A DNA stretch of 64,000 nt from JADLHS01 sp964561105 (GCA_964561105.1 CAZLOH010000009.1:48421-112420), one strand, 5' to 3'; positions 24,097-33,883 are shown, counted from the first letter of the stretch. Made by a program: numbers and translations. The notes: a model not told the origin generated them from the sequence alone.

Positions 24097-24717
24097 CTAG
24101 ACCCTCGCCGCGGCAATCCGGGAAGCGGGTTTCCCCAAAATTTTCTCCCGTCGTTCCAGTTCGCTTACGATGGCGGCGAGACAGTCGGCCACGGAGAGTT
24201 GATCCGTGTGCAACTCCAGTTCCGGGTGGGTGGGCGGTTCATACGGCGCGGAGATGCCGGTAAAATCCTTGATGAGTCCGGCACGGGCGCGCGCATACAA
24301 CCCTTTGGGATCGCGGTGCTCGCACACGGCTAACGGCGCGTTGACGAAAACTTCGATGAATCCGCCGGCGGGAAGAATGCCGCGCACCAGGTCGCGGTCC
24401 GAGCGATAGGGCGAAATAAAAGCCGTGACGCAAATGATCCCGGCATCGGCGAAAAGCTTGGCCACTTCACCGACCCGGCGGATGTTTTCCTTCCGGCTTT
24501 CGGGTGAAAAATCGAGATCGGAGCAAAGGCCCTGGCGCATCTTATCCCCATCGAGCACATAAACCTGCCGGCCTTGCTCAAATAACTCGCGCTCCAGTGC
24601 GTTGGCGAGGGTAGTTTTGCCGGCGGCGCTCAAGCCGGTCAGCCAGACCACCACCCCGGTATGTTCGTCGCGACGCGCGCGCTCTTCGGCGCTGACAGGT
24701 TTTGGCATTTGATTCAT
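24097..24717 (-). CDS. cysC: Adenylylsulfate (APS) kinase
   Basis: A 206-residue kinase, the normal length for CysC, that phosphorylates APS to PAPS in the cytosol. The P-loop GLSAAGKTT is at residues 28-36, followed by VYVLDGDKMRQGL, the family motif FISPYRSDRD, and KGLYARARAG with FTGISAPYEPP near the C-terminus. The upstream frame is open for another 54 codons but with non-family sequence, so I take the ATG at 24717 (24708 is possible); neither has a strong ribosome site. No sulfate adenylyltransferase (CysD/CysN or Sat) lies in the window. The direct neighbour is a sulfotransferase, so the PAPS is probably for sulfation rather than assimilation. Confidence 0.95.
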   Translation of the reverse strand: MNQMPKPVSAEERARRDEHTGVVVWLTGLSAAGKTTLANALERELFEQGRQVYVLDGDKMRQGLCSDLDFSPESRKENIRRVGEVAKLFADAGIICVTAFISPYRSDRDLVRGILPAGGFIEVFVNAPLAVCEHRDPKGLYARARAGLIKDFTGISAPYEPPTHPELELHTDQLSVADCLAAIVSELERREKILGKPASRIAAARV

Positions 24718-25046
24718 GAGTTGGGGTTGGTCCGTTCGGTCAACCGGCCGCCAGACTACAAATTCGCGCTGCGATTGGCTATTCCGATTCTCAGCCTGAA
24801 AGAGAATCTCCGACGCAGTGAGGGCGGAAACATTTTTATCCTGTCGGTTGCATCGCGCGTTTCGCTTGTGGATTTTCAAGACAAAGCTTGTCTCGCCACT
24901 TCTTCAGAAGCGAACAGCTCCCGCAGTACATCACCAAGGATCGTCAAGCGGGCCGGGCGCAATTGTGGGCGTGGCCTCCCGGGATGCAGTCATTTGCGCG
25001 GAGCAAGCCACTCCAAATTGATCACAGCCGACTCGCATCACACGCC

Positions 25047-25063
25047 CCCGGGATTATCCCGGG
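25047..25063. promoter_or_regulatory. Perfect palindrome upstream of the giant Ig-like gene
   Basis: CCCGGGAT-T-ATCCCGGG is a 17-bp perfect inverted repeat with a one-base centre. It lies 61 bp upstream of the proposed GTG start at 25124 in the intergenic region shared with the divergent cysC gene. Position and symmetry fit an operator for a dimeric regulator; a short hairpin in the 5' leader is the alternative. No second copy is evident in the window. Confidence 0.35.
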
Positions 25064-25108
25064 AGCCGCTTGGCAACGATGTTGCATCAGGCGATCCTGA
25101 TGTGTTGT

Positions 25109-25114
25109 AAAGGA
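25109..25114 (+). promoter_or_regulatory. Ribosome binding site deciding the GTG start at 25124
   Basis: AAGGAG at 25109-25114 is a strong Shine-Dalgarno match with nine bases to the in-frame GTG at 25124. It favours that start over the TTG at 25070 and ATG at 25079 upstream, and gives a protein that begins with a proper basic n-region (RRK) and signal helix. Confidence 0.65.
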
Positions 25115-25123
25115 GTGTTTCGT

Positions 25124-28100
25124 GTGGTGAGACGCAAGGTTCGCATTGCCATGGCAGTGAGCTGTCTCATGATTTTTCCGCAAATCCCGTCGTTTGCCGC
25201 CGGCAGCGTTGTGCTCGCTTGGGATGCCAGCCCGGATGCCACGGCGGTGGGCTATCGCATCTATTACGGCGTGGCCAGTGGCAACTACACGAATTCAGCG
25301 ACGGTGGGCAATGTGACCAACGCTACACTCACCGGCCTGGCGGATGGTGTTACTTACTACTTTGCGGCGAAGGCGTATAACTCGATCGGTGACGAAAGCA
25401 TTTTCTCCAATGAAACCAGCTACAGCGTGCCGGGCGCGAATGTGCCGCCGACGTTGAACGCGATCTCCGCGTTGTCGTTGAACGAAGACGCTGGGCTGCA
25501 GACGGTGAACCTCGCCGGCATTTCCTCGGGTTCGGTGAATGAAACGCAAACTTTGACGGTGACGGCCACGTCGAGCAATCCCAGCTTGATTCCGAATCCG
25601 ACGGTGAACTACACCAGCCCGAACGCCGCCGGCAGTTTGAGCTTTACCCCCGTGACGGGCGCTAACGGCAGTGCCACCGTTACGGTGACGGTCAATGACG
25701 GCCAGGCCGCAAACAACACCTTCACGCGAACTTTCGTTGTGACGGTGAATGCGGTGAACAACGCACCGACACTGGCGGCGGTCAATGATGTGACCGTCGC
25801 GGAAGATGCCGGAGCGCAAACCGTCAACTTGAGCGGCATTTCCTCCGGTGCGGCCAACGAAGCACAGACGTTGAACATTACGGCGACTTCGAGCAATCCT
25901 GGTTTGATTCCGAATCCCTCCGTCAATTACACAAGTCCGAATGGGACGGGCAGTTTGCGTTTCACCCCGGTTGCCAATCAGAATGGGACGGCAGTGATCA
26001 CCGTCACGGTCAATGACGGCCAGTCGTTGAACAACACGGTGAGCCGGATCTTCACGGTAACAGTCAACCCGGTGAACGACGCGCCGACACTGAACGTTTT
26101 GAACAATTTGTCCATCGCTCAAAATGCCGGCAATCAGATTGTGGATCTTGCGGGCATCACTTCGGGCGCGGCCAACGAGGCGCAGACTTTGGCGGTGACG
26201 GTGAGTTCCTCCAATCCTGGTTTGATTCCCACGCCGACGGTGACTTACCTTAGCCCGAACGCCACCGGCAGTTTGAGTTTTACGCCCGTAGCCAACGCCA
26301 ACGGCACGGCGACGATCACGGTGACGGTCAACGACGGCCAGGCACAGAACAATACCTTCACGCGCACGTTCACCGTAAACGTGGCGGTGGTGAATGTCGC
26401 GCCGACTCTGGCCGCAATTGGCAATGTGACTGTCAATGAGGATGCGGGTGTCCAGACGGTGAACCTGTCCGGCATCGGCACGGGGTCAGGCACGGAGGTG
26501 CAAACACTCACCGTTACCGCCACGTCGAGCGATCCGAGTGTGATCCCGAATCCAACTGTCAATTACACCAGCCCGAATGCCAGTGGCAGCTTGACCTTCA
26601 CGCCTGCGGCCAATGCCAACGGCACCGCCACAATCACGGTGACGGTGGATGATGGTCAATCCGCCAACAACACCGTTTCGCGGACGTTCCAAGTGACGGT
26701 CAATCCGGTGAACGACGCCCCGACGTTGAACGCGCTTAACCCGCTGAATATCGCGGAGAGCGCGGGCCTCCAGACCGTGCCGCTGGCCGGCATCAGTTCC
26801 GGCGCGGCGAACGAATCCCAGACCTTGACGATCACCGCAGTCTCGTCCGACCCGAGCGTAGTTCCGAACCCGGCTGTGAGTTACTCCAGCCCCAACTCCA
26901 CCGGCAATCTGACGTTCACCCCCGTGGCAAACGTCAGCGGCACGGCCACCATCACGGTCACGGTCAACGATGGTCAGACGGCAAACAACACGATCAGTCG
27001 CAGCTTCACTGTGAGCGTGAGCGAAGTGAACAACGCTCCGACCCTGGCCGCGATCAGCAATCTCTCCATCAATGAGGACGCCGGAGTGCAAACGGTCAAT
27101 CTTGCCGGCATCGGCACAGGCGCCGCCGGTGAAGCCCAGACCTTGACCGTCACGGCAACTTCGAGCAATCCCGGTTTGATCCCGAATCCCGCCGTGAATT
27201 ACACGAGTCCAAACGCGACGGGCAGTTTGAGTCTGACCGCGGCGGCCAATTCCAATGGCACGGCGATCATCACGGTGACCGTCAACGACGGCCAGGCGTT
27301 GAACAACACGGTGAGCCGGACCTTCACGGTCTCGGTGAATGCGGTGAACGACGCACCGACGCTCTCGCCAATCAGCAACGTGACGATCAACGAAGATGCG
27401 GGGGCGCAGACGGTGAACTTTGGCGGGATCAGCACGGGCGCCGCGAATGAGAGTCAGACGTTGACCGTCACGGCCACTTCCAGCAATCCGGGTTTGATCC
27501 CGAATCCGACGGTGAATTACTCCAGCCCCAACGGCGCCGGCAGTTTGAACTTCACGCCGGTCGCAAATGGAAATGGCCCGGCGGTTATCACCGTCACCGT
27601 CCATGACGGCCAGGCGGCCAACAACAGCGTGACACAGACCTTTACCGTGACGGTCACTCCGGTCAACGACGCGCCGACGTTGAATAACATCAATCCGCTG
27701 ACCATCGCCGAAAATGCCGGACTGCAGACGGTGAGCCTGACTGGCATCGGCACGGGTGCGGCCAATGAAACGCAGACGCTGACGATTACCGCCACTTCCA
27801 GCGATCCGGGCAAAGTTCCCAATCCCACGGTCAATTACACCAGCCCGAACGCCAGCGGCAGTCTGACCTTCACGCCGGCATCAAATGCCAATGGCAACGT
27901 GACGATCACCGTCACCGTCAACGATAGCCAGTCAGCAAACAACACCATCACGCGGACATTTGGGGTGACAATCACTTCGGTCAACAGCGCCCCGACAATT
28001 TCTTCGGTGGCCAACCAGACCGTGGTCTCCGGCACGAGCAGTGCGCCGCTCAACGTCACCATTGGAGATGTCGAGACTCCGGCGGCTTCGCTGGCGCTCA

Positions 28101-29497
28101 CGGCCACGTCCAGCGCCCCGGGACTGTTGCCGGTGGCCAATATCGTGTTTGGCGGTAGCAGTAGTAATCGCACCGTCCGGGTTACCCCCGCCTCCGGTCA
28201 GACCGGCACGGCCACCGTTACCCTGACCGTTAATGACGGCCAGACCACGGCGTCCACGAGTTTTGTGGTGACTGTGCAACAAGCGACTTCGCAACTGTCC
28301 GTCACCAAGACCGGTGAAGGAACCGTCACGCCCGATCTGAACACCATGACCCTGGTGGTTGGCCAGAGCTACACGGTGACGGCCACACCGGCGACCGGCT
28401 ATGAGTTCAAGGGCTGGACCGGGGGCATCATCTCCTCCGCGCCGACGTTGACCTTCGTCATGGCGAGCAATCTGGTGTTGCAAGCCAACTTCGTGGCCAG
28501 CCCCTATCTCGCGGCTTCGGCTACCTACAATGGATTGTTTAACGAAACCGCCGAGGTGCGGCTCAACAGTTCCGGCGCTTTTAATGTCTATGTGGGCACA
28601 AGCGGTGATTATTCCGGTTGGCTGCAGACGGGGTTCACGCGGTTTCCCTTCTCCGGCAAACTGGATTTGAACCTGCGGGGCACGAACGCCATCGCGCGCT
28701 GGAATTCCACAACGCTGACCGTGGAACTGGACTTCAGCAACGCAGGCCAATCCGGGTGGGTGGCGGGGCGTGTGACGGATGGAACTTGGAGCGCACCGTT
28801 GTCGGGTAGTCGCGCCACCGTTGCTTCGCCTTTCGCGGGTCAATACACCGTGGCGATTCCGGGATGGGTGGGCAGTGCGCGAATTCCGGCCGGAGATGGT
28901 TACGCCACCTTGTCGGTGGCGACGGATGGGTCGGCGACTCTGAGCGGCACGCTGGCCGACGGGGCGCAGTTCATGCAAAGCGCCATCGTGTCGGACACTG
29001 GCAATCTGCCGGTGTATGTGTCGCTGTATTCGGCGCAAGGCGTAGTGATGAGCTGGTTGAACTTTGCCAATGTGAGCAGCAGCGATGTGAGCGGGCAATT
29101 GGTCTGGATCAAACAAGCGGGCGCGAGCGCGGCGAGTTATCCACTCGGATTCACCAACTCGACCAAGGCGGTGGGTTCGTTGTACGTGGCGCCGGCGGCG
29201 TCCGACAAGGCGGTGAATCTCTCCTCCGCTTCCGTGGGCTTCTTCGGCGGCGAACTCGCCGCCAACTTCAGCAACGCCGTGAGCGTGAACGCGGGCAGTC
29301 AGGTGGTGAACCTGAGTCCGAGCGCGATGACCCTCGGCATCACGACGGGTGCGGGGACATTTGCGGGGCAGGTGGTGGATCCGGCGACCGGCGTGACGCA
29401 TAACTTTGGCGGCGTGTTGTTGCAAAAGCAAAATACCGGTTATGGCTTCATGTCCGGAGTCAGTGCCAGCAGCCGGGTAGTTTTCGGCGCACCGTAA
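25124..29497 (+). CDS. Giant secreted protein with FN3 and eight tandem Ig-like units
   Basis: From the GTG at 25124 this is a 1457-residue exported protein. Signal peptide: VRRKVRIAMAVSCLMIFPQ... ending FAA near residue 27. Next is a fibronectin-III-like domain (about 28-105), then eight tandem Ig/cadherin-like units of exactly 106 residues each (about 108-956; consensus NEDAG...QTLTVTATSS...VNYTSPN...ITVTVNDGQ...VNDAP), a divergent ninth unit, an InlB-type B-repeat (GYEFKGWTGG) near 1070-1125, and about 330 residues of C-terminal beta-rich sequence. The acidic NEDAG and NDGQ motifs suggest calcium-stabilised, rod-like stacking. The role is probably adhesion or matrix formation. The S8 peptidase gene follows after 54 bp and is probably cotranscribed. 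Confidence 0.85.
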   Translation: MVRRKVRIAMAVSCLMIFPQIPSFAAGSVVLAWDASPDATAVGYRIYYGVASGNYTNSATVGNVTNATLTGLADGVTYYFAAKAYNSIGDESIFSNETSYSVPGANVPPTLNAISALSLNEDAGLQTVNLAGISSGSVNETQTLTVTATSSNPSLIPNPTVNYTSPNAAGSLSFTPVTGANGSATVTVTVNDGQAANNTFTRTFVVTVNAVNNAPTLAAVNDVTVAEDAGAQTVNLSGISSGAANEAQTLNITATSSNPGLIPNPSVNYTSPNGTGSLRFTPVANQNGTAVITVTVNDGQSLNNTVSRIFTVTVNPVNDAPTLNVLNNLSIAQNAGNQIVDLAGITSGAANEAQTLAVTVSSSNPGLIPTPTVTYLSPNATGSLSFTPVANANGTATITVTVNDGQAQNNTFTRTFTVNVAVVNVAPTLAAIGNVTVNEDAGVQTVNLSGIGTGSGTEVQTLTVTATSSDPSVIPNPTVNYTSPNASGSLTFTPAANANGTATITVTVDDGQSANNTVSRTFQVTVNPVNDAPTLNALNPLNIAESAGLQTVPLAGISSGAANESQTLTITAVSSDPSVVPNPAVSYSSPNSTGNLTFTPVANVSGTATITVTVNDGQTANNTISRSFTVSVSEVNNAPTLAAISNLSINEDAGVQTVNLAGIGTGAAGEAQTLTVTATSSNPGLIPNPAVNYTSPNATGSLSLTAAANSNGTAIITVTVNDGQALNNTVSRTFTVSVNAVNDAPTLSPISNVTINEDAGAQTVNFGGISTGAANESQTLTVTATSSNPGLIPNPTVNYSSPNGAGSLNFTPVANGNGPAVITVTVHDGQAANNSVTQTFTVTVTPVNDAPTLNNINPLTIAENAGLQTVSLTGIGTGAANETQTLTITATSSDPGKVPNPTVNYTSPNASGSLTFTPASNANGNVTITVTVNDSQSANNTITRTFGVTITSVNSAPTISSVANQTVVSGTSSAPLNVTIGDVETPAASLALTATSSAPGLLPVANIVFGGSSSNRTVRVTPASGQTGTATVTLTVNDGQTTASTSFVVTVQQATSQLSVTKTGEGTVTPDLNTMTLVVGQSYTVTATPATGYEFKGWTGGIISSAPTLTFVMASNLVLQANFVASPYLAASATYNGLFNETAEVRLNSSGAFNVYVGTSGDYSGWLQTGFTRFPFSGKLDLNLRGTNAIARWNSTTLTVELDFSNAGQSGWVAGRVTDGTWSAPLSGSRATVASPFAGQYTVAIPGWVGSARIPAGDGYATLSVATDGSATLSGTLADGAQFMQSAIVSDTGNLPVYVSLYSAQGVVMSWLNFANVSSSDVSGQLVWIKQAGASAASYPLGFTNSTKAVGSLYVAPAASDKAVNLSSASVGFFGGELAANFSNAVSVNAGSQVVNLSPSAMTLGITTGAGTFAGQVVDPATGVTHNFGGVLLQKQNTGYGFMSGVSASSRVVFGAP
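25448..27991 (+). repeat. Tandem array of eight 318-bp coding units
   Basis: The codon for the Pro in the (A/P)PTL boundary motif occurs at 25448, 25766, 26084, 26402, 26720, 27038, 27356, 27674 and 27992, so eight successive units are each exactly 318 bp with no indel. Units share most positions at the protein level but are not identical in DNA. Boundary residues alternate TLN/TLA in units 1 to 6, hinting at duplication of two-unit (636-bp) blocks. Confidence 0.93.
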
Positions 29498-29551
29498 ATT
29501 CAGATTTTCGGCTCAATTTCCTAAATCGTTGTATGACCTAGAGGACGCGAC

Positions 29552-32500
29552 GTGACAGTCACCAAGTGGCGGACAACGGGAGCGCTTCGCGCCAGACAGG
29601 CCGGGGGCTTCCGCAAAAGGGTGAGGTGCCGACGGTCGGGTAAAGTTTGCCTGGCCGTTGCGCTTTTTGCTTGCCTGGTCGCGAGCGCAGCGCGGACGGA
29701 GTCTCAAAAACTCCGGGTCAACGACCCGCAACTGACAAAGGAGTTGATCGGTCGTGGCGGCAAACTCGTGGCCGACTACGGCGGCTTTCAGGTGGTTGAA
29801 ATGGAAGCGTCGGCGGACACGGCGCGCGGGGCGAAGTTGCAAGTCACGCAGGACGCGGATGTACTCGAACTCAACGCGACGAAGCTCAACACCCGCTCCA
29901 CCTTCGCGCGAAGTTTGCGCCGGCCCGTCGGCAATTTCGTCGGTCGTAAATTGCACCTGATCCAGTTCGCCGGGCCGATCAAACCAGAATGGCGGACGAT
30001 GCTCGAAACGGCGGGCGCGCGAATTATCAGTTACATCCCCAACAACGCCTACCTGATCTACGCCCGGGCGGGCGCGTTGGCAAAAATCCAATCTTGGGCG
30101 GCGGTGACGAACTCGGTGCAGTGGGAGGGCGAGTATGCCAACGAATTCAAGCTTGATCCTGCGGCAAGACTGACCGATGCCAACGGTCTGCCGCAGACCC
30201 CGGATTCGGACCTCTTTGCCGTCCAAATCGTAACTGATCCGTCCGCCAACTCGAATACTGTGGCGCTGATTGAACAGTGGAAACGGGAACCGATTCGGCG
30301 CGATTTCCGCGTATTGCAGTATCGCAATTTCATCGTTCGGTTGCCCGCCGAACGATTGCCGGACATCGCCGCGCAACCGGATGTTGTTTCCATCCAGCCA
30401 TACGTGGACCCGCAAAAGCGCGATGAACGTCAGGATCAAATCATCGCCGGCAATCTGACCGGCGCGCTGCCCAGCACCCCCGGCTATCTGTCGTGGCTCG
30501 CCGACAAGGGATTTACCCAGGAGCAGTTTGATGCCTCGGGGTTTGTCGTGGACGTGACCGATAGCGGTATTGACAACGGGACGTTGGCTCCCGGTCACTT
30601 CGGCTTGTATCGGCTCGGTAATCCGGCGTCGGCCAGCCGGGTGGCCTATAATCGCGTGATCGGAACACCGCACCCGGGGAGTACTGCGGCGGGGTTGGAT
30701 GGTCATGGCAATCTTAACGCTCACATCGTGGCCGGCTACAATAATTACGATGGCTTTCCGCACGCGGATGCGGCCGGATTCCGTTACGGATTGGGCGTGT
30801 GCCCGTTTGTGCGGATTGGAGCGTCGGTGGTCTTCGATCCCGATGCGTTCACAAGTCCGGATTACGCCGACCTGCAATCACGCGCTTACGCCGACGGTGC
30901 GCGAATCAGCGCGAACAGTTGGGGTATGAGCAACAATACTTACACGGTGGACGCGCAGGCGTTCGACGCCCTGGTCCGTGACGCGCAACCGGACGGGTCA
31001 GCCTTTGCGTCGCCGGGCAATCAGCAAATGGTACTTCTCTTCGCTGCCGGCAATCAGGGGTCCACTCCGAATTCAGTCGGCGCGCCCGGCACGGCCAAGA
31101 ACGTCATCACGGTTGGCGCTTCCGAAAATGTCCGTTCCTTGAACTCGGCAAATGGCGGCAGTGGTTCGATGGGAAATGACGGGTGCGGTTTCAGCGACGC
31201 CATCGCGGATGGCGCGCTGGACCTCGCGGCGTTTTCCAGCCGCGGTCCGTGCAGCGATGGCCGGCAGAAACCGGACCTAGTGGCGCCCGGTTCGCACGTC
31301 ACCGGCGGTGTGGCGCAGAGCGCAACCGGCACGAATGGCAGCGGGACGGCCCTGGCAGGGTTCAAAGCTTCCAGTCTCTGTGCTTTGAAGGACAGCGGCA
31401 TCGCGGGCAGTGAGTACAATTTCTTCCCTCTGGGCCAGCAGTTCTACACCGTGTCCTCGGGAACCAGCCATGCGGTGCCCGCCGTTGCGGGAGCGTGTGC
31501 GTTGCTCCGGCAGTATTTTCTCAATCACGGTCTGGCTGCGCCGAGTCCCGCCATGACAAAGGCGTTCTTGATGAACTCGACGCGTTATCTCACCGGTGCG
31601 GGAGCGAACGACCCGCTCTGGTCGCCCGGGCAGGGCATGGGCGAATTGAACCTGGGCCGGTCGTTCGACGGCCTTGCGCGCATCTTGCGCGATCAACTCG
31701 CGGAGGACTTGTTCACCGCCTCGGGCCAGATGCGCGTTTTCACCGGGCGAATTTCCGACCTGAGTCAGCCGGTTCGCATCACACTCGCCTGGACCGACGC
31801 CCCGGGCAGCACGACGGGCAACGCGTTCAACAACGATCTGGACTTGACTGTCACCTGCGGCACGAACACTTATCTCGGGAATAATTTCGGCGGTAAATTC
31901 TCCGTGCCGGGCGGCGATGCCGACGCGCGCAACAATGTCGAAAGCGTCTTTCTGCCGGCGGGCACATCCGGCGACCTCGTCGTGACGGTCACGGCCGCGA
32001 ACATCAATTCCGATGGCGTGCCGAATTTTGGCACAAGCCTGGATCAGGATTTCGCGCTGGTGGTTTACAATGTGGCGGCCACAGCCACGCCGATCATTTC
32101 GACCGGCGGCAGCGCCGTGGTGGCGGAAACGTACTTTCCTACGAACGGCGTCGTGGATGACGGCGAGACCGTGAGTGTCCGCGTCGCGCTGCAAAACACC
32201 GGCACGGCCTCCACGACGAACTTGATGGTGACCTTGCTCGCCACCAATGGTGTGAGCGCACCCAACGCGGCACAGAATTACGGCGTGCTGACGACCGCCG
32301 GCGAGACGGTGAGCCGGGTGTTCACTTTTATCGCCAGCGGAACCTGCGGCAGCAGCCTCCATCCGGTGCTGTCGCTCGTAGATGGGACAAACAGCCTCGG
32401 CTCGCTGACCTTGAGTCTGTCGGTGGGATTGACGACCTTGCAAACTACGGATTTCACCAACGCGGCGACAATCACGATTCCGGATAGCGGCCCGGCGCCG

Positions 32501-33883
32501 CTGTATCCCTCCATTCTCAACGTGAGCGGCCTCACTGGCGTGGTGACAAAGGTTACTGCCACGCTGCGGGGATACAGTCACTCGTGGCCGGATGACGTGG
32601 ATGTGCTGCTGGTCGGTCCGGATGGTCAGAAAGTGCTGCTGATGTCCGATTGCGGCGGCGGTGGCGAGGTGAATGAGCTGACTTTGACTTTCGACGATGG
32701 CGCGCTGTCACCATTGTTGGATACCAGCACCTTTGCCGCCGGCAGCTACAAGCCCACAAATTTCGACACCGCGAGTGACAATTTTCCGTCGCCGGCGCCG
32801 GGTGCGCCCTTTGGTTCGACAATGTCGCTGTTCAACGGCAGAAACCCGAACGGCAACTGGTCGCTCTACGTGCAAGACGATGGATCATTGGATTCGGGCA
32901 GCATCACTCAAGGCTGGATTTTGAGCATCACCACCTCAAACCTCGTTTGCGCCAGCAGCGCGGGGAATGTCGCTGACCTTGGGGTAGCGCAAACCTTCAA
33001 TCCCGTGACTGCTGCCGTCGGCAGTAATGTGACAGTGAGCATCAACTTGACGAACCACGGGCCAAGCCCGGCCGCATTCGTGACGCTGACCAATGTTCTC
33101 CCCACGGGCCTGAGCTTTCTGTCCGCGAGCGCGTCATCGGGAATCGTGAGTCACACTGCGGGCGTGGTGTTTGACTCGCTCGGCCTCATCAATCCGGGCG
33201 AATCCATCAGCCTGACGATTCAAACGCTCGTCACCACTGCGGGCGTGTTGACCAACCAGATCCTGGCCGGGGCCGTCACCCTCGACCCGAACCTTGCGAA
33301 CAACGTCGCGTTCCACTCTCTGGCGGTGGACGATCCGTCCAGTCAGGTCACGACGCAGCATGTGGCCTCCGTGACCAACACGGCGCCGCTGCTGCTGCCG
33401 ATCCCGGATCGCATCGTACACGCGGGCAGCCTGGTGCTCGTAACCAATATCGTCACCGATACGGATGCGACCAACGCGCTTACGTTCACCCTGGAGCCAG
33501 GCGCGCCTCCGGGCGCGACGATTGATGTGACGAACGGACTGTTTGCCTGGCTGACTTCGGATGCCATGGTCAACACCACCAATCTGATCGGCGTGCGCGT
33601 TACCGACGATGGCTCGCCGCCCTTGTCGGACGCGCGATCGTTTCTCGTCACGGTGGTTTCGCGACCTCTCATTGCGGGGATTGCGGTGAACAACGGACAG
33701 GTTTTCGTGGCGTGGAACTCGTTACCGGGGCAGATGTACCGGCTGGAGTACACCACCAATCTGTTGCAGGGAAACTGGAGCGCCGCCTCGCCCGATCTCA
33801 CGGCAACTGGCGCGGTGACGACGCAGACCAACGCGTTGACCTCCGCCGCGTGGCAGTTCTATCGTGTCCGAGTCCTGCCCTGA
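29552..33883 (+). CDS. Secreted S8 (subtilisin-like) serine peptidase, multidomain
   Basis: A 1443-residue exported peptidase. The GTG start at 29552 has GAGG seven bases upstream and is followed by a basic region and signal helix (VCLAVALFACLVASAART). The propeptide-like N-terminal part (about 50-300) contains two related beta-alpha segments. The catalytic domain has Asp337 (VTDSGID), His385 (GHGNLNAH, an altered form of HGTHVAG), oxyanion Asn in FAAGNQG and Ser639 (GTSHAVP). A C-terminal P-domain-like region (TATLRGYSHSWPDDVDVLLVGPDG), a DUF11-like unit (VSINLTNHGPSP), an Ig-like unit and a terminal YRLEYTTNL...FYRVRVLP segment follow. It may process the neighbouring giant protein or environmental substrates. 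Confidence 0.88.
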   Translation: MTVTKWRTTGALRARQAGGFRKRVRCRRSGKVCLAVALFACLVASAARTESQKLRVNDPQLTKELIGRGGKLVADYGGFQVVEMEASADTARGAKLQVTQDADVLELNATKLNTRSTFARSLRRPVGNFVGRKLHLIQFAGPIKPEWRTMLETAGARIISYIPNNAYLIYARAGALAKIQSWAAVTNSVQWEGEYANEFKLDPAARLTDANGLPQTPDSDLFAVQIVTDPSANSNTVALIEQWKREPIRRDFRVLQYRNFIVRLPAERLPDIAAQPDVVSIQPYVDPQKRDERQDQIIAGNLTGALPSTPGYLSWLADKGFTQEQFDASGFVVDVTDSGIDNGTLAPGHFGLYRLGNPASASRVAYNRVIGTPHPGSTAAGLDGHGNLNAHIVAGYNNYDGFPHADAAGFRYGLGVCPFVRIGASVVFDPDAFTSPDYADLQSRAYADGARISANSWGMSNNTYTVDAQAFDALVRDAQPDGSAFASPGNQQMVLLFAAGNQGSTPNSVGAPGTAKNVITVGASENVRSLNSANGGSGSMGNDGCGFSDAIADGALDLAAFSSRGPCSDGRQKPDLVAPGSHVTGGVAQSATGTNGSGTALAGFKASSLCALKDSGIAGSEYNFFPLGQQFYTVSSGTSHAVPAVAGACALLRQYFLNHGLAAPSPAMTKAFLMNSTRYLTGAGANDPLWSPGQGMGELNLGRSFDGLARILRDQLAEDLFTASGQMRVFTGRISDLSQPVRITLAWTDAPGSTTGNAFNNDLDLTVTCGTNTYLGNNFGGKFSVPGGDADARNNVESVFLPAGTSGDLVVTVTAANINSDGVPNFGTSLDQDFALVVYNVAATATPIISTGGSAVVAETYFPTNGVVDDGETVSVRVALQNTGTASTTNLMVTLLATNGVSAPNAAQNYGVLTTAGETVSRVFTFIASGTCGSSLHPVLSLVDGTNSLGSLTLSLSVGLTTLQTTDFTNAATITIPDSGPAPLYPSILNVSGLTGVVTKVTATLRGYSHSWPDDVDVLLVGPDGQKVLLMSDCGGGGEVNELTLTFDDGALSPLLDTSTFAAGSYKPTNFDTASDNFPSPAPGAPFGSTMSLFNGRNPNGNWSLYVQDDGSLDSGSITQGWILSITTSNLVCASSAGNVADLGVAQTFNPVTAAVGSNVTVSINLTNHGPSPAAFVTLTNVLPTGLSFLSASASSGIVSHTAGVVFDSLGLINPGESISLTIQTLVTTAGVLTNQILAGAVTLDPNLANNVAFHSLAVDDPSSQVTTQHVASVTNTAPLLLPIPDRIVHAGSLVLVTNIVTDTDATNALTFTLEPGAPPGATIDVTNGLFAWLTSDAMVNTTNLIGVRVTDDGSPPLSDARSFLVTVVSRPLIAGIAVNNGQVFVAWNSLPGQMYRLEYTTNLLQGNWSAASPDLTATGAVTTQTNALTSAAWQFYRVRVLP

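Noticed and set aside
25295..28226. Long antisense reading frames on the minus strand across the tandem Ig-like array
   Set aside because: They follow the repeat period and the third-position GC bias of the plus-strand gene, are rich in Arg, His and Gly, and have no domain or ribosome site.
27932..29431. 499-codon minus-strand frame opposite the 3' part of the Ig-array gene
   Set aside because: Composition is typical of the complement of a GC-rich gene; no signal peptide, domain or upstream ribosome site, while the plus-strand protein is well supported.
29513..30877. 454-codon minus-strand frame opposite the start of the S8 peptidase gene
   Set aside because: Shadow of the subtilase gene, whose catalytic motifs lie in the plus-strand frame.
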